Assembly: GCA_036365145.1 (NCBI GenBank)
Contig: JAEOAD010000031.1
Coordinates: forward strand, 7,908,001 to 7,972,000
Reading direction: 5' to 3'
Source of the DNA: Orientallactaga sibirica
Lineage: Eukaryota; Chordata; Mammalia; Rodentia; Dipodidae
Length of the DNA stretch: 64,000 nt
Numbering within the stretch: the stretch's first letter is position 1; each line of letters starts with the position of its first letter. The notes under the pieces were generated by a model. The model was given only the letters and a program-made list of their open reading frames with translations, did no database searches and had not been told where the DNA came from. The translations under genes and the position numbers were made by a program. This document shows positions 10,720 to 22,113 of this stretch, in pieces.

Positions 10720-10796
10720 GAAACTTTAGATGTTCTAAGCAGTAAATATATGATGCCACCAGATTTGAAATGCAATATTTAAATCATTATATTCAT

Positions 10797-11158
10797 TGGT
10801 GTGGCTGCTATACTAAGTTTCCACAGACTGAGTGGTTTAAACAACAGAACTTTGTTTTCTTCTAGTTCTGGTGGCCAGAAGTCCATGATCAAGGTTACTT
10901 CTTTCTGAGGTCTCTGTCCTTGGCTTGCCCACATGCTGTGTCTTCACGTGGCCTGCCTTCTATGCATGCCTGTGGCCTCATTTCCTCTTCTCAGAGCATT
11001 GGCCATACTGGGTTAGGGCCCCACACAAATAACCTAATTTAATTTAATTACCTCTTCAAAGATTCCTGTCTTGATATAGTTACATTCTGAGGTATTCTCG
11101 GGGCTTAAGACTTCAACTTAAGGATTGGGGTGGGAGCATACTTCAGCCCACAACATCC
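10797..11158 (-). mobile_element. MLT1-type LTR (ERVL-MaLR), reverse orientation
   Basis: The classic reverse-strand MLT1 string is visible: 'GTGGCTGCTATACTAAGTTT', 'CCACAGACTGAGTGGTTTAA', 'AACAACAGAACTTTG', 'AGTTCTGGTGGCCAGAAGTC', 'CTTGGCTTGCCCACATG', 'GGGTTAGGGCCCCACAC', 'ACCTAATTTAATTTAATTAC', 'GTTACATTCTGAGGTA' and 'CTTCAGCCCACAACAT'. It is a solitary LTR; I see no internal region. Confidence 0.85.
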
Positions 11159-11814
11159 TAGGACAAGCAAAACTATCTGTATGTCTGCTGAAAACAGCAT
11201 TTCTAGTGTTTTCTGAGGGCAGAATTTTGCAGTTTACACAAGCCTCATGTTGAGATACCTCTTGCTGTTGGCACACCACATAGCTACCTGATTGGCCTTG
11301 TGAGCAAGGCAGCTCCGTTCAGGGCTTGCACATTTGTAGAAGTGGCAGTGGGTAGAGGAAGGACGCACGTGAGCAAGTTCAGAGTCTGAGACGGGCCCAC
11401 AGGGACAGTGCTGGGATTGTCTTACATTTAGTCAAACCACTTTTCCACCAAGGATTCCATTTTCTATCGTTCCTTAATGAGTAAGCAGTTATCATAAGAG
11501 CTGGCAGTGGATGGCCATCAGGTGCAGGGGTACTCTCATCCCAAATGACAGTCTTCTGGAACTGCAGTCTCTGGGATTGGGCTAGCAGGAAGTTTCCCCA
11601 ATGCATGGGCTACATGGTGGGAAGGGCTATAAAAGGGCTTTCCTTGGGGCATGTAAATGAAGTGCATCGCTCCCCGTGGCATTAGAACAAATGTCAAATA
11701 TATAGAAATGTTGAAAAATTCTATGTAACATCAGCTGGATTCTACATTTCATATCGTACATGACTTCTTGCTTTACCGTGTAGTCCATTCATCCATCCAT
11801 CATCCCTGTATATG
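11159..11814. other. Unique non-coding sequence
   Basis: No gene or repeat recognised. Confidence 0.5.
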
Positions 11815-12131
11815 CTAATGTGTGTGTGTACATGCATATGGGCATGCAGTACATGTGTGTGGATGGGTGCATATGTGCGTATGTGCACATGAATATACTC
11901 TTATGTGTGTGTACATGTGTGCATGGATGTGGGTACATGTGTATATATGAGTGCATATGTGCACACGAATATACACTTATGTGTGTGTGTACCTGCGCAT
12001 ATGGATGTGTGCCCCGGTATATGTCTATGTATGGGTGCATATGCATGTATGTGCACATGAATATGCACATAGGTGTGTGTACATGCATGCATGAGTGTGG
12101 GTACATGTGCATGTATGGTTTGGGTGCACAT
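11815..12131. repeat. Degenerate TG-rich minisatellite, about 75-92 bp period
   Basis: The landmark GCACATGAATATAC recurs with small changes near 11884, 11960, 12052 and 12126, with TGTGTGTACATG-type sequence between. The tract is purine-pyrimidine alternating over most of its length and is open in frames on both strands (Cys/Met/Val-rich one way, His/Thr/Tyr-rich the other), which is a by-product of the repeat. It adjoins the TG-rich tail of the composite SINE at 12132, so it probably grew from that tail. Confidence 0.8.
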
Positions 12132-12388
12132 GAATATGGAGGTCAGAGGACAAGCTCATGTGTCATTCCTCAGGATACTGTACAATGGTTTTTTGTTTTT
12201 GAGACAAAGTCTTAGAGTGAACCAAGAAGGCTAAACGGGAGGTGGCAAGGGCTTTGTCTGTTTCTATCTTCCAGTGCTGGGATTATAGGCACGCACCCCC
12301 ACACCTGACATTTTTACATGGGCAGTCCTGGGGATCATACTCATTCTTGCATAGCAAGAACTTTACTGAGCTATCTTCTCAGCCCCAT
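12132..12388 (-). mobile_element. Composite (B4-like) SINE, reverse orientation
   Basis: 'GGAGGTCAGAGGACAAGCTC', 'TTTTTGAGACAAAGTCTTA', 'CAGTGCTGGGATTATAGGCA' and 'TTGCATAGCAAGAACTTTAC' followed by 'GAGCTATCTTCTCAGCCCC' is the order of a reverse-strand SINE with a tRNA-like head and B1-like body, as in rodent B4. Confidence 0.65.
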
Positions 12389-12389
12389 C

Positions 12390-12512
12390 TTTTTTTTTTT
12401 TTTGGAGGCAGGGTTTCATTATATATATTCTAGGCTGCCCTCAAACTCACAGCAAGCCACCTCTCTCAACCTCCCAAATGCTTGCATTGTGTGCTTGGCG
12501 CCATCCTATTTC
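12390..12512 (-). mobile_element. B1-like SINE, old copy, reverse orientation
   Basis: A T run, 'GGAGGCAGGGTTTCATTATA', 'AGGCTGCCCTCAAACTCACA' and 'CAACCTCCCAAATGCTTGCA' give a reverse-strand B1 with many changes. It lies tail-first against the composite SINE. Confidence 0.65.
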
Positions 12513-12589
12513 TCTGATGCATTTCAGAGTAATTGTAGATATTAGCTCATTCTTCGTAAATACTTTAGCATATGTGTCAATCAACTAGA

Positions 12590-13170
12590 GTTAATAGTTG
12601 TTTTCACTTGAGGTAACCTTTATATTTAGTGAAATGTCTAGATCTTCGTGTCTACTCTCCGAGTCTTCACAAGTACATATGCTCCTGTGGAACCCCAAAA
12701 CCACCCTGTTCCAGGATATTACCAGCTCTCAGAAAGTTCCCTCATGTCCTTCCCAAGTCTGCTACCACTGCTTCTTCAGAGGTGATCGTGGTTTGAGTTT
12801 TTCAATATGTGATTGCTCATGTCTATTCTACAACTTCATAAAAATGGAATGGTCTCATGTGTATTTAGCAAGAGTGGTGTTGAGATTCACCCACATGCTA
12901 TAGTTATCGGTATTGGGTTCCTTTTTATGGCTACATAGTGTAGCATTGTGTGGCCAACCTGGGTTTATCTGTTCTGTTTTTGGAACCGTGGGCTGCTTCC
13001 AGATTTGGACGCGTGGCTAAATCTGCTGTGAACACTCTCGCATGAGCCTTTTGGCGAACATATGTTTTTATTTCTCTCAGGTTATTCCCCAGGAATGGGA
13101 TTTCTATGATATATGATGAATGCATTTAACTCTCAAAGATATTGCCTGGCCTCCTTTCACAGTGGTTGTC
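12590..13170 (-). mobile_element. Ancient L1 (L1M-type) 3' fragment
   Basis: The sequence follows the reverse complement of old L1 3' ends: 'TATTCTACAACTTCATAAAA' with 'ATGGAATGG', 'GAGATTCACCCACATG', 'TTCCTTTTTATGGCTACATA', 'GGTTTATCTGTTC', 'GGGCTGCTTCCAGATTTGG', 'CTGCTGTGAACACTCTCGCA', 'CGAACATATGTTTTTATTTC' and 'CCCCAGGAATGGGATTTCTA'. No open reading frame survives. It is a fossil. Confidence 0.75.
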
Positions 13171-13239
13171 CAGTTGACACATAGGACAGCTGGGTTAGGA
13201 GAGGCTCATTCACAGGACTCCCGAAGACGAGGTCCATTG

Positions 13240-13330
13240 AGTCTTCATCTTGCAGATGAGCACACTGAGGGACAGAGGGTGACCCAAGGTCACCCAGCTG
13301 CCAGGGAGAAGACTTGGGATCCAGCCTGAT
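13240..13330 (+). mobile_element. MIR SINE relic (3' half)
   Basis: 'CTTGCAGATGAGCACACTGA', 'GGGTGACCCAAGGTCACCCA', 'GCTGCCAGGGAGAAG' and 'TGGGATCCAG' match the MIR 3' half in order. Confidence 0.75.
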
Positions 13331-13645
13331 GAAAACATGGAACTTATCTGGAAGCACCTCTTGGAGCACACAGACATCCTAGCACCCCTTAGTTTCTCTG
13401 GCATTGGGAAGCCAGGGTTAGGAGCATTGGGTGCTCCTTGAGAGCTTGATCCCCAGGAAGGTATGTTCCAGCCTAGAACTGGGCTGCCTTCTTGGTTCTC
13501 TGTCCACATCAGTTGTGTTGCATCTCCCCTGCCTGGATTCCAGGCTGGGTTCCTTATGCCTGGGAAAAAGGGAGCTTGGATAACTCCTTGAGTGTGTGTC
13601 TTCCTCCCACGGTCATTTAACTGGGTGTCCTGTGGGAAGGGGGTA
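13331..13645. other. Unique non-coding sequence
   Basis: No gene or repeat recognised. Confidence 0.5.
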
Positions 13646-14025
13646 GATTTTAATCCTAGTGAAAATGGGAAGTCTCAGAGGGCTTTTCCTTTTAATGCAG
13701 GAGGTGATTAGACTTAATCTTAGGAGATAGGCATAATAAGCATGCTGGAGAGAGAAGAGATTCCTCGAGGGGGTCCTTTATCTGGGTTAGGCCACATGGA
13801 AAAGGTTCCCAGAAGAAGAGACAGCTAACTGAAACCTGTAGTATGATCAAGCCTTGGCCACAGAGAGGTCAGGTGTGAATGGAGGGTATTTTAGGTAGAA
13901 GGAACAGCAAGACGAAAGCTCTGAGAGTAAGAGAGCCTACAGAAGTGGAAGGTAGTTCCCTGTGGTTGGAGAAGGTGGGGGCAGACCCATTGTGCAGGGC
14001 CTGGTGAATCTGGGCTTCTCATAGA
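13646..14025 (+). mobile_element. Ancient mammal-wide repeat relic, family not named
   Basis: The phrases 'GGCCACAGAGAGGTCAGG', 'AGAAGGAACAGCAAGACGAA', 'AGCTCTGAGAGTAAGAGAGC' and 'TGTGCAGGGCCTGGTGAATC' belong to a common old repeat ('gaggaacagcaagtgcaaaggccctgaggca', 'tgcagggcctgtagg'). The same family seems to leave fragments at 58860-59010 and 61290-61640. I recognise the wording but not the family name with certainty (L2-class or a DNA element). Confidence 0.4.
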
Positions 14026-14037
14026 TATGATGGTGAG

Positions 14038-14165
14038 AGTTGGGCTTGGTGGCACACACCTATAACCCAGCACTAGGGAGGATCAGAAATTCAAGGCAGC
14101 CACAGCTACAGAGGGCATTTGGCTCCAGTCTGAGCTACCGGTGGCCCTGCCACCAAAACCCTTAA
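14038..14165 (+). mobile_element. Old B1-like/proto-B1 SINE
   Basis: 'GTTGGGCTTGGTGGCACACA' then 'CCTATAACCCAGCACTAGG' and 'AAATTCAAGGCAGCC' is a plus-strand B1 head with a degraded right half. It is more diverged than the other B1 copies, so it is an early insertion. Confidence 0.7.
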
Positions 14166-16136
14166 GCAGAAGGTAAAACAGTTGTGAGCTGTCTGAGAGT
14201 GGGGTCTTGTTCTGTGCATTTGTCCCTCCAGTGCTCAGCCTGTGCCTGGCTATGTCGGTGCTGGGAAGACTCATGAATGAGAAGGGCTCTGGCTGGGGTC
14301 AGCAGGCCATGGGGCCTTTGGAAGGTCAGAGGAGCTGAGGGACAGCTGGAGTTCTGGCCTGAGGAAGGTGTCCATTACCTCTTGGCTGGAAGTCCAAGCT
14401 TCTTGGGACAGAGCATCAGGTTTGCTAACGCATGGCAGTAGGCAAGAAGTCTTGGCCCCGTCTTAAAGGCCCCCAGGGGCATGGTGATAGAACTCCAGCT
14501 CCAGGAATGGTACTTGTAAAATATATTTGTTTATTCCGAGATTTAATTAACATGTTTAAATATTAAAGAGTAAACAATGTGTGTCTAGTGGGACTCAACA
14601 TTTACCAACAGGAGTTCTGGCTTATTGAATGATTTGTGTATCCATGTCCTGAGACTCCTGTTTCTGCCTTTGTTCTAAGGAGACAGTGAGGAGTGGAGGT
14701 CCTCCCAGGACAAGATGGGGAAGTGCCTGAGGGAGTAAGAAGTCAGAGGGGAGGAGCAGGGGTGTATGGGCAGGAAGAGAGCAGGGAGGAGGGGAAAAGG
14801 AGGAAAGAGCAGTTTTCTGAAGAAGTGGAGCTGTCCAGGCCAAAGGAACCAGCATACTATGTTCATCTGGTGTAGAGAGAAGAGATTTGGAGTTTCAAGA
14901 TACTGTGTTGAGGAGACTGCTGATAACTGGGAAGGACTTGGAGCAATCTCTCCAGCTGGGGCATTGGAGGATGTTGGGGTGCACTTTTAAGAGGATGCTA
15001 ACTTTAGTTTCAGGGTACTGACTTTGTGGGAGCAGCTTTCCCCCATGATTCCTAAAGAGCCTGAAGGCTGGTCAGTGACTGGATTGCAGCATTATGTCAC
15101 AGTGAGGGAAGGTCCTGGACCACAATGAGAACTCCAACTGGAACAGCAGCTGGGACTCTGGAACCAGAGATCTGCATTACCGAATTTCTGCAGATGAAGT
15201 CCTGGGTGTTGAGAGATTACACGGGGGGTTATTTACTGGCAATGTACACGACGGTTTTAATTTTTTCTTTTTGCTTATTCAGGCTTTAGCTCCCGAGGAA
15301 AATAGCCTGGGGTGGTTCCGAAATAGATTCTCTCTGCCCCATTAACTTATTCAGTGAGTTTAATGGTCCTTTTTCCCCTCAGCCTTGAAGCCATCATTAA
15401 AAGGCAGAGATTTATAAAGCAGAGACATGAGCTTTAGTCAAACTTTGGTTGTGGGCTGGGGGAGGGCAGGGGCTGGGACAGCTGGACACCCTTGGTCCCT
15501 TACTGTGGGTGCGTGCTATGAGTGGATTAGCAACCTCAGGATAGAGCTCGGGGCTAGATGGATGGTTTTCTGGGTGCCTGGGATATTGACTCCACCCTTC
15601 CCCCCAAAAAAGCTCTGTAAAGGTGAGTGATTCTGAGTTTCCCAGCTTTTAAAGGGTAGGGCTCATGAGTAGTTCTGAAGTATCACTGAAGGGCTTGGGA
15701 TTGAATGTCCTGTGGTCCTTAGCAAGGACTCTGGAGCATTTCCTAAGATGTCCCATGATTTCCCTTCATCGCTTCTGCTCACCGTCTACTCTGGGTGGGT
15801 TTACAGAAAATCATCCTCTCAGAAGTCACTTGACAGATGGACTGGCTTCTCAGTCGCTAGGTTCCTTTAAGACAAGGGACTAGATGGCCAATGGCTCAAG
15901 TGACCAATGAGAAAATGGCCAACCCATGAACAGAAACAAAATCAAAAGCAAATGAAATGTATACTGAAAGCCTGGGTGTTGGATAGTCAGTTTGCCAAAT
16001 GTACCAGAAGTTTGATTCAAGGAACGTAATGGAATCAAGCCAAGCCAGATCAGCCTCATTCAAGGCTGGCCAATTCAGTTGAGTCCACCCAGTTTTCTCT
16101 GTTACTTGTGCATTTGCTGGAGACAAAAGCCAGGTA
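14166..16136. other. Unique non-coding sequence, about 2 kb
   Basis: No exon or repeat recognised with confidence. Purine-rich sequence at 14690-14800 gives a Glu/Gly/Arg-rich open frame with no family resemblance. Confidence 0.5.
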
Positions 16137-16432
16137 TTGCAGAGGAAGTGGCAGTGGGGTGAACTGGGTCTGTGGCAGATCAGACAAGTGTACCCGTTCT
16201 TCATGATTCACGAGCCGGGGGATGGCCACGGAGTGGGATGCAGTGGGGGTGGGGTGGTGGCTTGGGAAACGAGGAAAGAGGTGGTACTACAGTGCACCAT
16301 GATGCGCAGATGGATCTCGGTGAAACCCATCGCCATGGAATTGCAGAATGGCTTGTTGAAGAAGGAGGTCAATGTGGCCATGTTCTGCAGCATGGTGTTC
16401 AACCAGCTGGTCTTTCCTCAGGCAATGGGCTT
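16137..16432 (+). pseudogene. Unidentified open stretch interrupted by a T run
   Basis: The plus-strand frame starting at 16137 stays open for about 100 codons to a 22-base T run at about 16431-16453. The last third (ELQNGLLKKEVNVAMFCSM onward) has a protein-like balance of residues, but a second plus frame and a minus frame are open over the same DNA, so the opening is weak evidence. I do not recognise the product. Either it is a fragment of an old retrocopy or chance. Confidence 0.15.
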
Positions 16433-17034
16433 TTTTTTTTTTTTTTTTTTTTAAATGGGAGTTCTGTTAACATTGGCTCCAAACATGTTTCACCTTTGTC
16501 TTTATTTATGAGAGACTTCTGGTTTCTTTGCCACTTCTCCTTCCATCCTCCTGGCCAGTTCTGTAGACAGGATCCTGCCGGTCTTTTGCCCTAAGCTTAT
16601 CCCAGTACACGTGTGCTGCCAAGAAATGTGTCGAACAGCAAGAAGACTGAGTGTTGTAGGGTTGTATTAATCGTGACCAGGAAAATGAAAAGGAGAGCTA
16701 CCAACCTACTCTCAATGGCGTTTCAAAAGAAAGCTGGCAAGATTTCATTATTCCATTGTGCAGAAAAGGCAGAAAAAGATCTGCCTGCTTATTAGGGATG
16801 AACAGGGTTGTTTCCACGACAGTGACACAATCTTCTGTGATTACGTTCTCTGAATCCAAAATGACACATGCCTTGGAGGGGGTGACATACTGTGGGAGCA
16901 TCAGTGTCCCGTCGACAAATTTTGAGTCATCCTTGAAAATCCCAGGTGCCCTCACGTGTTCCTCCTGGAGGAAGAAGTACTTATAGAATGAAGATGATGG
17001 TGATGATGGTGAAAATGATGACCGTTACAACAGC

Positions 17035-17235
17035 GTCATTTAATTTTGGGTGCTTCGTGCCAGGCACTGGGTTGGGCGCTTTTCATTCAGTGGCTTTGTG
17101 AGTTTAATGGGACCACAACGGAAGGTGGCAGTTAGGATTGTTCCCACATTTTAGATTGACATGCCTGAGACCATGCAGCCAACATCGCTACATGATGGGA
17201 GCTCAGGCGGCCTGTGCTCGAAGTCCACGATCCCA
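17035..17235 (+). mobile_element. MIR SINE relic
   Basis: 'TTCGTGCCAGGCACTGGGTT', 'GGGCGCTTTTCATTCAGTGG', 'CCCACATTTTAGATTGACAT', 'GCCTGAGACCATGCAGCCAA' and 'GGGAGCTCAGGC' match the MIR word order. A GAT/GGTGAT-rich short stretch (16988-17022) precedes it. Confidence 0.65.
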
Positions 17236-17690
17236 CTTCTGCAAGTCACAGATGCCATTTCAGCCTCTCTCCACACTCCTTGCAGAGCGTGTGATTGGAG
17301 GTTGGCGAGTCGAGTGCATTCTGCCCATTTCCGCACCCTAGCTGCATTATAACAAGGCTAGGTTTTTCCAAGCTGGAACAAATGTTCTCGATGTCAGTTC
17401 AATGAGAAATTCTGCTCCATGCTCCCTGGGCTACATTGATCCATTCACCTCAAATAGAATAACCATGTGGCGAACTAGATAAAATATTTGTACCATTGAT
17501 TGCTTTATTTCGTGTGGGTGGGAGGTGCGAGTGAACAAGCGCCGTGAGCAGGTGAGAGAGGTCATTCAGCCAGTGTGCTGAGAGGCAGCGAGAAACCAGG
17601 CAGGGCCTTAAGGCTGCTGGTGCCTCCCAGATCTGATGCTGACAAAGCCCCTGCAGGCCCCTCTGGGTTCCTTTACCTCTTATTTTAAAT

Positions 17691-17698
17691 TAAATATT

Positions 17699-17737
<39 letters not shown>

Positions 17738-17917
17738 TTTGAGAGAGAGAGAGAAAGAGAGGCAGATAGAGAGAATGGGCATGCCAGGGCCTCTAACCAC
17801 TATAAACAAACTCCAGCCACCTTGTGTATCTGGCTTATGTGGGTACTGGGGAATTGAACCTGGATCCTTAGGATTCACAGGCAAGTGCCTTAACCGCTAA
17901 GCCATCTCTCCAGCTCT
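17691..17917 (-). mobile_element. tRNA-derived SINE, reverse orientation
   Basis: It opens with an (ATTT)n tail about 44 bp long, followed by the GA stretch, 'GAATGGGCATGCCAGGGCC', 'AAACAAACTCCAGCCACC', 'GGGGAATTGAACCTGGATCC' and the end 'TAAGCCATCTCTCCAGC'. It lacks the roughly 35-bp 'GCGTGACCTTTGTGC' insert seen in the longer subfamily. Confidence 0.95.
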
Positions 17918-18958
17918 GGGGTTCCCTTTGACAGCACTGGTTACAGACTGTGTTAGCTGCTGACCGGGGCATCTTCCTTTGGTTAGAGAGTGCTCAGGAC
18001 ATTCCACCTAAGAAAGGTACAGCTCTCAGTGCCATACAGAAGAGGACAGAGTAAAATGGGTGCTTTCCATTCTCCCAGTTACTCACCAAATGTTGGGATC
18101 TACTCTGCAGAAGCAAATGGAAAAGAGCCTGGATTAAGAGCCAGGTAGAATGTCTCTCAGTTCTCCCTTTCATATGTTCGAGGATATAGATTCAGTCACA
18201 TGGTATCAGGGTTATTGTAAAGAGTTCAATGTGACCATGTATGTACAGGCAGGCTTGCATTCTGCTGCAAGTAACTGTAAACTGACGTTGGGAGTCGAAA
18301 TACACAGAGGTTTGTTTTTCTGGAGAACAATGGACAGGGTGGGGTCCCTTAGCTCAACCATGTGAATAGCATCTCTGTGATTCTCTTGGCTTTTCTCCCA
18401 TGGCTGAAAGTGGCCGTTGCTAATAGTCCTGGGAACAAGCATGTCAGAACGGGAGAGCTAAGGAGTCAATCGTCCTGGAAGGCCAAAAGCCACTGGAGGT
18501 GGCCTCATGGCATCCCACCCATAGACTTCAGCGTAAGTCTTAGGGTCCACACTTGGTCATCTGTAGCTGCAAGGGGAGGATGGCTATGAGGCTCTCAATC
18601 TCACTGGTGAGATGGATCAAGGTGAGGTGAGAGGAAGCGAGTGCCATGTTGTGGGGAAGGAGGGCTTGTCATCAGGCCAGCATGGAGGTCTGTGGGGCTT
18701 TGTGGAAGTCATTTTGGGGATCATAGAAATGACCCCCAAAGATAGTGATAACGGGAGGAGGCAAAGAGTGTGAGTGTCATCTGCTGGGAAGTTTCCTGGC
18801 CAAGGGGAATAAGAAAGGCTGGGTGGTGAATCACAACTGGGCAAGAGGGAGAGAAAGAAGGGGAAGTGCCAAAGCTTCCTAGGGGAACTTGAGTATGGAT
18901 ACGGACCCTTCACCTATGTCTGCCGGGGGGCAGTACTGAGCAATGGGCTGGTTGTGAT
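17918..18958. other. Unique non-coding sequence
   Basis: No gene or repeat recognised. Purine-rich on the plus strand after 18600. Confidence 0.45.
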
Positions 18959-18974
18959 GAGGTTTGTGAGTTTT

Positions 18975-19136
18975 TTTTTTTTTTTTTTTTTTTTTTTCGA
19001 GGTAGGGTTTCACTGTGGTCCAGGCAGACCTGGAATTAACTATGTAGTCTCAGGGTAGCCTCGAACTCTCGGCGATCCTCCTACCTCTGCCTCCCAAGTG
19101 CTGGGATTAAAGACGTGAGCTACCACACCCGGCTAG
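18975..19136 (-). mobile_element. B1-like SINE, reverse orientation, with target duplication
   Basis: A T run of about 27, 'CGAGGTAGGGTTTCACTGTG', 'CAGACCTGGAATTAACTATG', 'TAGTCTCAGGGTAGCCTCGA', 'ATCCTCCTACCTCTGCCTCC' and 'GTGCTGGGATTAAAG' ending 'CACACCCGGCT'. It is flanked by AGGTTTGTGAGTTT (18960-18973) and AGGTTTGTAAGTTT (19137-19150), a 14-bp target duplication with one difference. Confidence 0.95.
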
Positions 19137-19150
19137 AGGTTTGTAAGTTT

Positions 19151-19970
19151 TGGGAAGATTGGAGTGACAAAAATCCAAGATGTTCTGGAAGCAGTAGGCA
19201 CATGGGGTGGGGAGATGTAGGGATCCAGAATCATCTGTCAAAGGAGGGATGAGAATCCGAAATCAGAGGTGGTGGGGACTGTGGAGGGAGAGAGAAATGC
19301 CATGAGGTCAGAGTGGAAGGATTTGGCCTACAGGGGCCATGGGAGGGGGGGCTCATGGTGTAGTGTCCACCAGGGAGCCCAGGACAGAGTAATGTGCCGG
19401 TACCCCGTGGAAGGTCATGCTGAGAGTGGGCACAGGAAGGAAGAGGATGAGTGTGGTTTTGCACGCTGGGTTGAAGCCTGCTTTGGAAATCCAGATGCAG
19501 ATATTTGGCCAGTAGTTGGAATCTCTGAACTGGCTTTGGGCATCAAAGCTGGGCCTGAACTTTTGCAAATTTGTGAATTATATGCTTATGAATTAGAAGC
19601 CAAAGGTGTGAGTGAACACTCAGGAGGAGCAAGGAAAAGGAAAGAACCTGGGCTGGTCTTCACATGGAGGCAGGAGTGAGCCAGCCAGGGGGATGCCCTG
19701 GGGCTGCTGCGGGGGACTAGGACAACTTGTAGGGCAAGAGAGGGGGTCATTTCTGAGGGAGGTCAGTAGCCAAGAAGAGAGGGTGGGATAGAGAGGCGGA
19801 GGAGAACGGAGTGTGGGGAGGCAGTATGAGTGGACTCCTACTTGAGTGGTTTGGTTACCGGTGTATTACTTACCAGAGAGTGCTGTAAACAGCCGAATTT
19901 TCGCTCTTGGTTCTGGAGTCTGGAAGTCCAACATCAAGACGCTTGTAATGTTGTTTTCCTCAGAGACAGC
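19151..19970. other. Unique, purine-rich non-coding sequence
   Basis: A 136-codon plus-strand frame at 19269-19679 is open, but a minus frame overlaps it and the product shows no domain. No splice or promoter context supports it. Confidence 0.45.
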
Positions 19971-19974
19971 TGCC

Positions 19975-20165
19975 ATTTCCTGTGTGTCTCTGCTTTTTGG
20001 AGTGAGGGAAGGTCCAGATTTCCTCTTTATAAGGCCACCAGTCATAGGGCATGAGGGTCCACCCTACTGACCTCATTTTAATTTAATGGCCACTTTAAAG
20101 GTTCTTTCCCCAAATTTGGTCACATACTGATGTTCTAGGGGCTTGGACTTTCATGTAGGAAGCCA
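19975..20165 (-). mobile_element. MLT1-type LTR fragment, reverse orientation
   Basis: 'ATAAGGCCACCAGTCATAGG', 'GTCCACCCTACTGACCTCAT', 'TTTTAATTTAATGGCCACTT', 'CAAATTTGGTCACATACTGA' and 'GGGGCTTGGACTTTCATGTA' follow the second half of a reverse-strand MLT1. Confidence 0.75.
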
Positions 20166-20204
20166 ATGTCAAGAACAACAGTGTCAGGTTGATAGGGAAG
20201 CTGC

Positions 20205-20312
20205 TGTTTCTGTTTTTGAGACAGGCTCTAGCTCAGGCCAGCATGGAACTCACTCTGTAGCCCAGACTGGACTTGAACTTCTAACCCTCCTGCTTCGGTC
20301 TCCCAAGTGCAT
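20205..20312 (-). mobile_element. Old B1-like SINE, reverse orientation
   Basis: 'TTTTTGAGACAGGCTCTAGC', 'GGAACTCACTCTGTAGCCCA', 'GACTGGACTTGAACTTCTAA' and 'CTTCGGTCTCCCAAGTGCAT' give a reverse-strand B1 without its terminal head. Confidence 0.7.
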
Positions 20313-21250
20313 GGACATGCAGCCTTTTAAAAGTATGGTGATGTTGGAGGGAGACATAAATATGTTTGTTGCAGAAGGAAGATTTTGCTTCTGGGGGAGG
20401 GAGAGCTGGAAGGAGCAAGAGAGAATGGACAGGGTGGAAATGGCGTAGAGAGAGTTGGGGGAGAGAGAAAGGGACACAAAGTGAAGCTGACGTTTCCAGG
20501 AAGGCTGGGACAGAGTTGCATGACTGTGCGGCCACTTGGGTTTTGAGTGAATGAGAGAAGAGACAGCTGCTGTCTCTGGAGAAGGGAGGAAGATGAGAAG
20601 GGGCATGTTCAGATGCATTAGCAGCATGGAAAGAGGAGGCGACTCACATCACATGTCCCAGATCTTCTCAGTGACATGATTGGGGGTTCTCTCCAGGCAA
20701 GGCAAAATAATAGCACAGATGACTATCTGCTGACATGAGTGTGGGCCCAAGGGCAGGAATGGGGTTCAGTTGTAGAATGATCAGCTCCTGTGCTGTGCAG
20801 CCCAGAGGTGGCTCAGTGCTCAGGGTCACGTGAACCAGGACAGGGTGTCTAAGCACAGAGAGGAGCAAACCCTAAGGCTGAAAGTGCTGGCTGTTGGACC
20901 AACCTGTGTCTGAAATCGTGGGAGCCATTCAGCTCCCCAGGGAGTGGAGGCTGTGCGTGGGAGTGGACCCTACTTGTGAGTTGTCCTGCCAGACCCTGGG
21001 CATGAGACAGCTGCTTTGTGACGTGCTCTTTCTGATTCAGTGATGCTCTCCAGTGGGCACTTGTAGCCTTGGGGGAGTATCAAACAGCTGCAGCTTCCGG
21101 CATGTCAGGTTTCCCAGAAGCCTCCATTGTGGGGTGGTGAGCTGCATGAACCGTGCACTGAAGGTGTGAAGATTGGGTGCTGGTGCTACAGGACACCCTG
21201 TAGATGCTGCCTTGGCTTTAGACCCTCAGTCTCAGAACTGGGGACTTGGA
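20313..21250. other. Unique non-coding sequence
   Basis: No gene or repeat recognised. Confidence 0.45.
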
Positions 21251-21254
21251 GATG

Positions 21255-21335
21255 GCCTGGGTCATTTTCCTGTTCTGCGGCCGAGGAAGCTGAGACCCAG
21301 AGGTGAGACTCATCTGGAGTCACACAACCTGGACA
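21255..21335 (+). mobile_element. MIR relic (core)
   Basis: 'CGGCCGAGGAAGCTGAGACC', 'CAGAGGTGAGACTCATCTGG' and 'AGTCACACAACC' fit the MIR core ('gatgaggaaactgaggcccagag', 'ggtcacacagc'). Confidence 0.5.
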
Positions 21336-22062
21336 CAACAGAGCCAAGACCCCCTCCATCCTGCCTTTGACTCCTTGGTGCTCTCTCGACTGCCAGGGCA
21401 CCTCATGGGACTGCCCTTGGCTCGTTGCATTTGCCCTTTCAAAGGGCCATCTGTCTGGGGTGCCCAGTCTGAGGGGCTCAGAGCCAAAGGCAGCTGTGAG
21501 CTGTACATAGGGCAGTAAGTGACCACTGACTGTGGCTAATTGGGCCCCCAGGCTATCTGTGCCTTGTTCATGCTGATTTCCAGTCTATTCCTGTCCCTCT
21601 TGATAACTATTGCAATGTGGGGTTCTTGGGTGTCTGAAGGTGGCTTAGGACCTGGCCTTGGCTTGTGGGTGGCCTCAGCATTGTCTGAGGGGAGGGGCAT
21701 CTGGCCTGGCTCATACTGGTCAATGTCATCCTCAATGATAGATTGGATCTGAGGGTGACTGAATACAGACACATCGGAAGCTAAGCTTCCCACGCACCGC
21801 CCTGAAGTCTGGCTCCAGAAACCTGTTATCCCTTTGCCTCATCCTGGACTCATCTGGAGTGTATGTTGGGACCTTCTTGGCTCTGAGTGGGAACCAGGGA
21901 TCCCTCTGATGAGAGCATTCTTGGGGTTTGCAGAAAAGGGTGGGGAGTGGCTTTTGCATCTCTCACTGCTTGGCCTCCATAGGATTGGGGTGAACCAGCA
22001 GGTGCAACCCTTGGTCTCCCAGCCCAACAGAGAATCTACACCTGCCTGAACCCAGCATGCAT
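21336..22062. other. Unique non-coding sequence
   Basis: No gene or repeat recognised. Confidence 0.5.
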
Positions 22063-22113
22063 TTTGGGGTGTGTATGCGTGTATGCGTGCGTGTGTGTGT
22101 GTGTTTGTGTATG
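22063..22113. repeat. Interrupted TG microsatellite
   Basis: A TG/TGCG tract containing about ten TG units with CG and TT interruptions. Confidence 0.85.

Noticed and set aside
11789..12215. Cys/Met-rich and His/Thr-rich open frames on both strands
   Set aside because: Both come from the same TG-rich minisatellite; coding on both strands at once is not credible.
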